A program made the translations under genes and the position numbers. A DNA stretch of 8,686 bases from Actinosomnolentus pattersoniae (SeqCode) (GTDB lineage: Bacteria; Actinomycetota; UBA4738). The notes under the pieces are model-generated. The model worked only from the letters and a program-made list of their open reading frames with translations. It searched no databases and was not told the DNA's origin. The DNA lies in NCBI GenBank assembly GCA_013817655.1, contig JACDCJ010000070.1:1-8686 (forward strand), read 5' to 3'. This document shows positions 6,609-8,686 of this stretch, piece by piece (the stretch's first letter is position 1; each line of letters opens with the position of its first letter).

Positions 6609-6687
6609 GTTCCCAGGGCTCGCCTCGACGATTCCGCACTCGATCGCGATCTCATCGTTTTGCTACACGAGCGCCGCGACGTTGGAC

Positions 6688-8214
6688 TCAGATGGGCAGG
6701 CCGAACACCCACATCTTGAAGTCGATCGACCCGACGTAGACGCGGCCGTCGCTTACCGCGGGAGACGTCCGGATGGCCTCTCCCGTCTGATAGGTGAACA
6801 GCGATGCGCACGGGTTCGAGCAGGAAGCCGGAAACGCGAGCAACCTCCCCTTTCCCGAGCCGATGTACACCACGCCGTTCGCGACCGCAGGGGAGGACTT
6901 GATCGGCTTGCCCGATCCGCTGCTCCCGACCCACAGCGGCTGGCACGGGGTCGAGCAGGTCGCGGGGAACGCGTACAGGTTCCCGTCACCGGATCCCGCG
7001 TAGACGACCCCCTCGGCCACTGCCGGGGACGATCGGACATCCCGCCCGGCGGCTCCCGTCCAAAGGGGAGCACAGGATTCCTGCCTACACTGCGCCGGAA
7101 ACGCGTAGAGCTTCCCATCGGTCGAGCCCACGTATGCCACGCCGCCCACCACGGCCACCGATCCCTGGATGGTCCCGCCCGTCTCCCCGGTCCACAGGGG
7201 ATCGCACGGGGCCGAGCAGTTCTCCGGAAATGCGTACATCTTGTGGTCGAGCGAGCCGACGTAGATCACGCCGTCGACGATCGTGGGAGAGGATCGGATG
7301 TGATTCAGCGTCTGCGCCGTCCAGAGGGGCTGACAGTCCGGGACGCCCAAACACGTGGCGATCTCGAACGCGTAGAGCTTGCCGTCGTTCGACCCCACGT
7401 AGACCATGCCGTTCTTGACGGCGGCGGAGGAGTGGATGTCGCCGCCCGTCAGGCCGGTCCAGAGCGGGTTGCAGGGGTTGGCGGTGCACGAGGTGGGGAA
7501 CGCGTAGAGCCTGTCGTCGTCGGAGCCGACGTAGACGACTCCGTTCTCGACGGTTGGGGAGGAGAAGATGAGATCGTTCGTCAGGCCTGTCCAGATCGGT
7601 TGGCAGGTCAGGTCACCCTCACAGGCCTCGACATCAAAGGCGGACAGCTTCTTGTCGAAGGACCCGACGTACGCGATGCCGTCCACGACGGCCGGGGAGG
7701 AGTTGATCCGGTCGCCGGTCAGGCCGTTGAAACGCACCACCATGTTCGAGACGTTGGCGGGAGTGAGGATGTTCTCGAGCGGCGAGAAGCCGGAGTGACG
7801 CAGGTCGAACCCCATCTGCGGCCAGTCTCCGCCCCCGCCCCCCCCGCCGGTGACGGTGAAGGGCACGAAGTCGTTGTCGCCGCTCGTCTGTCCCGTGGCG
7901 CCGATGAGGTGCTCTCCGGGAGTCGCGTCGCCGGGGACCAGCGCCCTCTTCGAGAACGCTCCGGTCGCGTCCGTCCTGGCCGTCGCGATCGTCTCGGAGT
8001 CGAATCGGATGGTCACTGTCTCGAACACGCCGAAACCGGTACCGGTGACCTTCACCTTGACGCCGGGGGGGCCGGAGTCCGGCGCCACCTCGACCACCGC
8101 GGCCGTCGGGGCCGCGGGCGCCGGAAGTGCCATCGAGACCACGGCAATGGCAACGGCGAGCAACAGGACCACGCCCCGGGACGTGTGGTGGCGAACGGGA
8201 GAGCGACTCGGCAT
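6688..8214 (-). CDS. Exported PQQ-like eight-repeat beta-propeller with an N-terminal Ig-like domain
   Basis: The 508-residue protein starts with a signal peptide (residues 1 to about 35, ending near PAPAAPTAA). An Ig/TIG-type domain follows at about 39-122 (VEVAPDSGPPGVKVKVTGTG), then a run of seven glycines (123-129), then WPQMGFDLRHSG and eight PQQ-type propeller repeats from residue 163. Each repeat carries SSPAVxxGVVYVGSxDGKLYAF, and seven end in a cysteine pair before PLWTG. This family binds partners or substrates; similar repeats occur in quinoprotein dehydrogenases and BamB. No dehydrogenase catalytic residues are recognised and PQQ binding is not implied, so an enzymatic role is unsupported. 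The start at 8214 has AAGGAG 6 bases upstream and is followed at once by the signal peptide, so the longer frame from 8499 was rejected. It is probably a secreted surface-binding or structural propeller. Confidence 0.85.
   Translation of the reverse strand: MPSRSPVRHHTSRGVVLLLAVAIAVVSMALPAPAAPTAAVVEVAPDSGPPGVKVKVTGTGFGVFETVTIRFDSETIATARTDATGAFSKRALVPGDATPGEHLIGATGQTSGDNDFVPFTVTGGGGGGGDWPQMGFDLRHSGFSPLENILTPANVSNMVVRFNGLTGDRINSSPAVVDGIAYVGSFDKKLSAFDVEACEGDLTCQPIWTGLTNDLIFSSPTVENGVVYVGSDDDRLYAFPTSCTANPCNPLWTGLTGGDIHSSAAVKNGMVYVGSNDGKLYAFEIATCLGVPDCQPLWTAQTLNHIRSSPTIVDGVIYVGSLDHKMYAFPENCSAPCDPLWTGETGGTIQGSVAVVGGVAYVGSTDGKLYAFPAQCRQESCAPLWTGAAGRDVRSSPAVAEGVVYAGSGDGNLYAFPATCSTPCQPLWVGSSGSGKPIKSSPAVANGVVYIGSGKGRLLAFPASCSNPCASLFTYQTGEAIRTSPAVSDGRVYVGSIDFKMWVFGLPI
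6691..7728 (-). repeat. Eight tandem PQQ-like propeller repeats (about 130 bp each)
   Basis: Residues 163-508 of the propeller gene are eight in-register units of about 43-46 residues. Recurrent DNA such as GCGTAGAGCTTGCCGTC-like stretches (plus-strand view, near 7105 and 7372) shows moderate nucleotide similarity as well. The unit core is SSPAV, VYVGS, DGKLYAF, then a Cys-containing loop and PLWTG. Confidence 0.85.
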
Positions 8215-8220
8215 TGAGGA

Positions 8221-8226
8221 CTCCTT
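8221..8226 (-). promoter_or_regulatory. Ribosome binding site of the PQQ-like propeller gene
   Basis: The minus strand reads AAGGAG, 6 bases before the ATG at 8214. It selects this ATG, just ahead of the signal peptide, over upstream in-frame starts. Confidence 0.7.
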
Positions 8227-8352
8227 CTGAAACGCGGGAACGTAAAGAGGCGTCACGATACTGGCACATCGGACACGAAAACCGCAAGTGAAAACGCGCC
8301 GAAAACCATCCATTCCGGGTCCATCGCGAGTCCCGTATGGCACTGTGGACGG

Positions 8353-8686
8353 GTGACGAGGATCAGGCCCCGGACAGCGGGAGCCGGGCTGCGGGCCGTC
8401 GTGACGCTCGCCGCCGTGGCCGGCTTCGCATGCACCAGCACGCTGCCGGGCCCGCTCGCCCGATCCCCCTCGGCCCCCCGGATCACCGGCTGGCTGCACA
8501 CAGAGGGGACGCGGATCCTGGATGAGGACGGGGAGGAACTGCGAATCCTTTCCGTGAACGTGCAGGGCATGGGCAAGGGCGACGGGTCCCCTCGCGTCCA
8601 GACCTCTGAGGACAAGGGCTGGTCCGTCCCGACTCCCGACACCTATGCGAACATCGCCGCGTGGGGCTTCAACGCCGTGCGCCTGC
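8353..8686 (+). CDS. Exported GH5-like glycoside hydrolase, N-terminal part (cut by window edge)
   Basis: The first 111 codons are visible. An Arg-rich start and hydrophobic stretch lead to VTLAAVAGFAC, with Cys27 as a possible lipid-attachment cysteine. The lipobox is weak because position -3 is Gly. After a Pro/Ser-rich link comes GWLHTEGTRILDEDGEELRI, then SVNVQGMGKGDG, then TPDTYANIAAWGFNAVRL. This is the typical entry to the TIM barrel of glycoside hydrolase family 5 and related cellulases/mannanases/glycoceramidases: a beta-hairpin with I-x-D-x-x-G, an N-x-x-G turn, and the G-F-N-x-V-R-L strand. The catalytic Glu residues lie beyond the window, so activity and specificity are open. The GTG at 8353 is the only start candidate ahead of the signal. 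It has no clear Shine-Dalgarno sequence, so a leaderless or weakly translated message is possible. It is divergent from the PQQ-like gene, with 138 bases between the starts. Confidence 0.72.
   Translation, partial: MTRIRPRTAGAGLRAVVTLAAVAGFACTSTLPGPLARSPSAPRITGWLHTEGTRILDEDGEELRILSVNVQGMGKGDGSPRVQTSEDKGWSVPTPDTYANIAAWGFNAVRL

Noticed and set aside
6642..6651. GATCGCGATC palindrome between the PQQ-like gene and the hydrolase
   Set aside because: A 10-base palindrome is expected by chance in such DNA; the same word occurs inside sulfotransferase coding sequence at 124-133.
7831..7850. C/G homopolymer run as a phase-variation slippage site
   Set aside because: It encodes a seven-glycine linker and the frame is intact on both sides. 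Length variation is possible but nothing in a single sequence shows it.
6025..8217. Open frame of 730 codons on the plus strand
   Set aside because: It lies antisense to the lipoprotein hydrolase and the PQQ-like propeller. Its apparent repeats are the mirror of the propeller repeats, and it has no ribosome site or recognisable domain. Long antisense frames are common in GC-rich genes.
8255..8281. Possible minus-strand promoter (TTTTCG, 15-base spacer, TATCGT) for the PQQ-like gene
   Set aside because: Both boxes are poor matches and the spacer is short. The divergent gap 8215-8352 must hold promoters, but none can be placed with confidence.
1..8686. CRISPR arrays, insertion sequences, tRNA or rRNA genes
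   Set aside because: No regularly spaced identical repeats, transposase-like frames, terminal inverted repeats or RNA gene signatures were seen. The only tandem repeats are protein-coding propeller blades.

Overview
The window is GC-rich throughout. It uses GTG and TTG starts freely, genes overlap by 4 bases, and almost every protein carries an export signal. This fits a high-GC bacterium such as an actinobacterial or similar soil lineage. No rRNA, tRNA or conserved housekeeping gene is present, so the taxon cannot be fixed from this sequence alone.

Layout, left to right. (1) Positions 1-1203, minus strand: two tandem PAPS-dependent sulfotransferase-like genes that overlap by ATGA. The downstream one runs off the left edge. 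(2) Positions 1204-1391: a divergent control region holding a strong imperfect palindrome that embeds a -10-like TATACT. (3) Positions 1392-5134, plus strand: a tight three-gene operon. It encodes an exported glyoxal/galactose-oxidase-type copper radical oxidase with every cofactor residue present, an exported phospholipase C/acid phosphatase-type phosphoesterase, and an exported six-bladed TolB-like (PD40) propeller. A fourth, degraded TolB-like gene follows at 5136-5440 and has lost its start codon and its reading frame. (4) Positions 5457-8214, minus strand: a lipoprotein alpha/beta-hydrolase and, upstream of it, an exported eight-repeat PQQ-type propeller with a cysteine pair in seven of its repeats. 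(5) Positions 8353-8686, plus strand: the start of an exported, possibly lipid-anchored GH5-like glycoside hydrolase that runs off the right edge.

Taken together, this looks like an extracytoplasmic locus. It has enzymes that could sulfate, oxidise, dephosphorylate and hydrolyse cell-surface or extracellular polymers, plus three unrelated families of secreted beta-propeller (kelch, PD40, PQQ-like). The individual families are known. The less expected points are the copper oxidase/phosphoesterase/propeller operon, the operator-like palindrome, the cysteine-clipped PQQ propeller and the decaying TolB paralogue. A joint function is inference; no glycan synthase or transporter is visible in the window.
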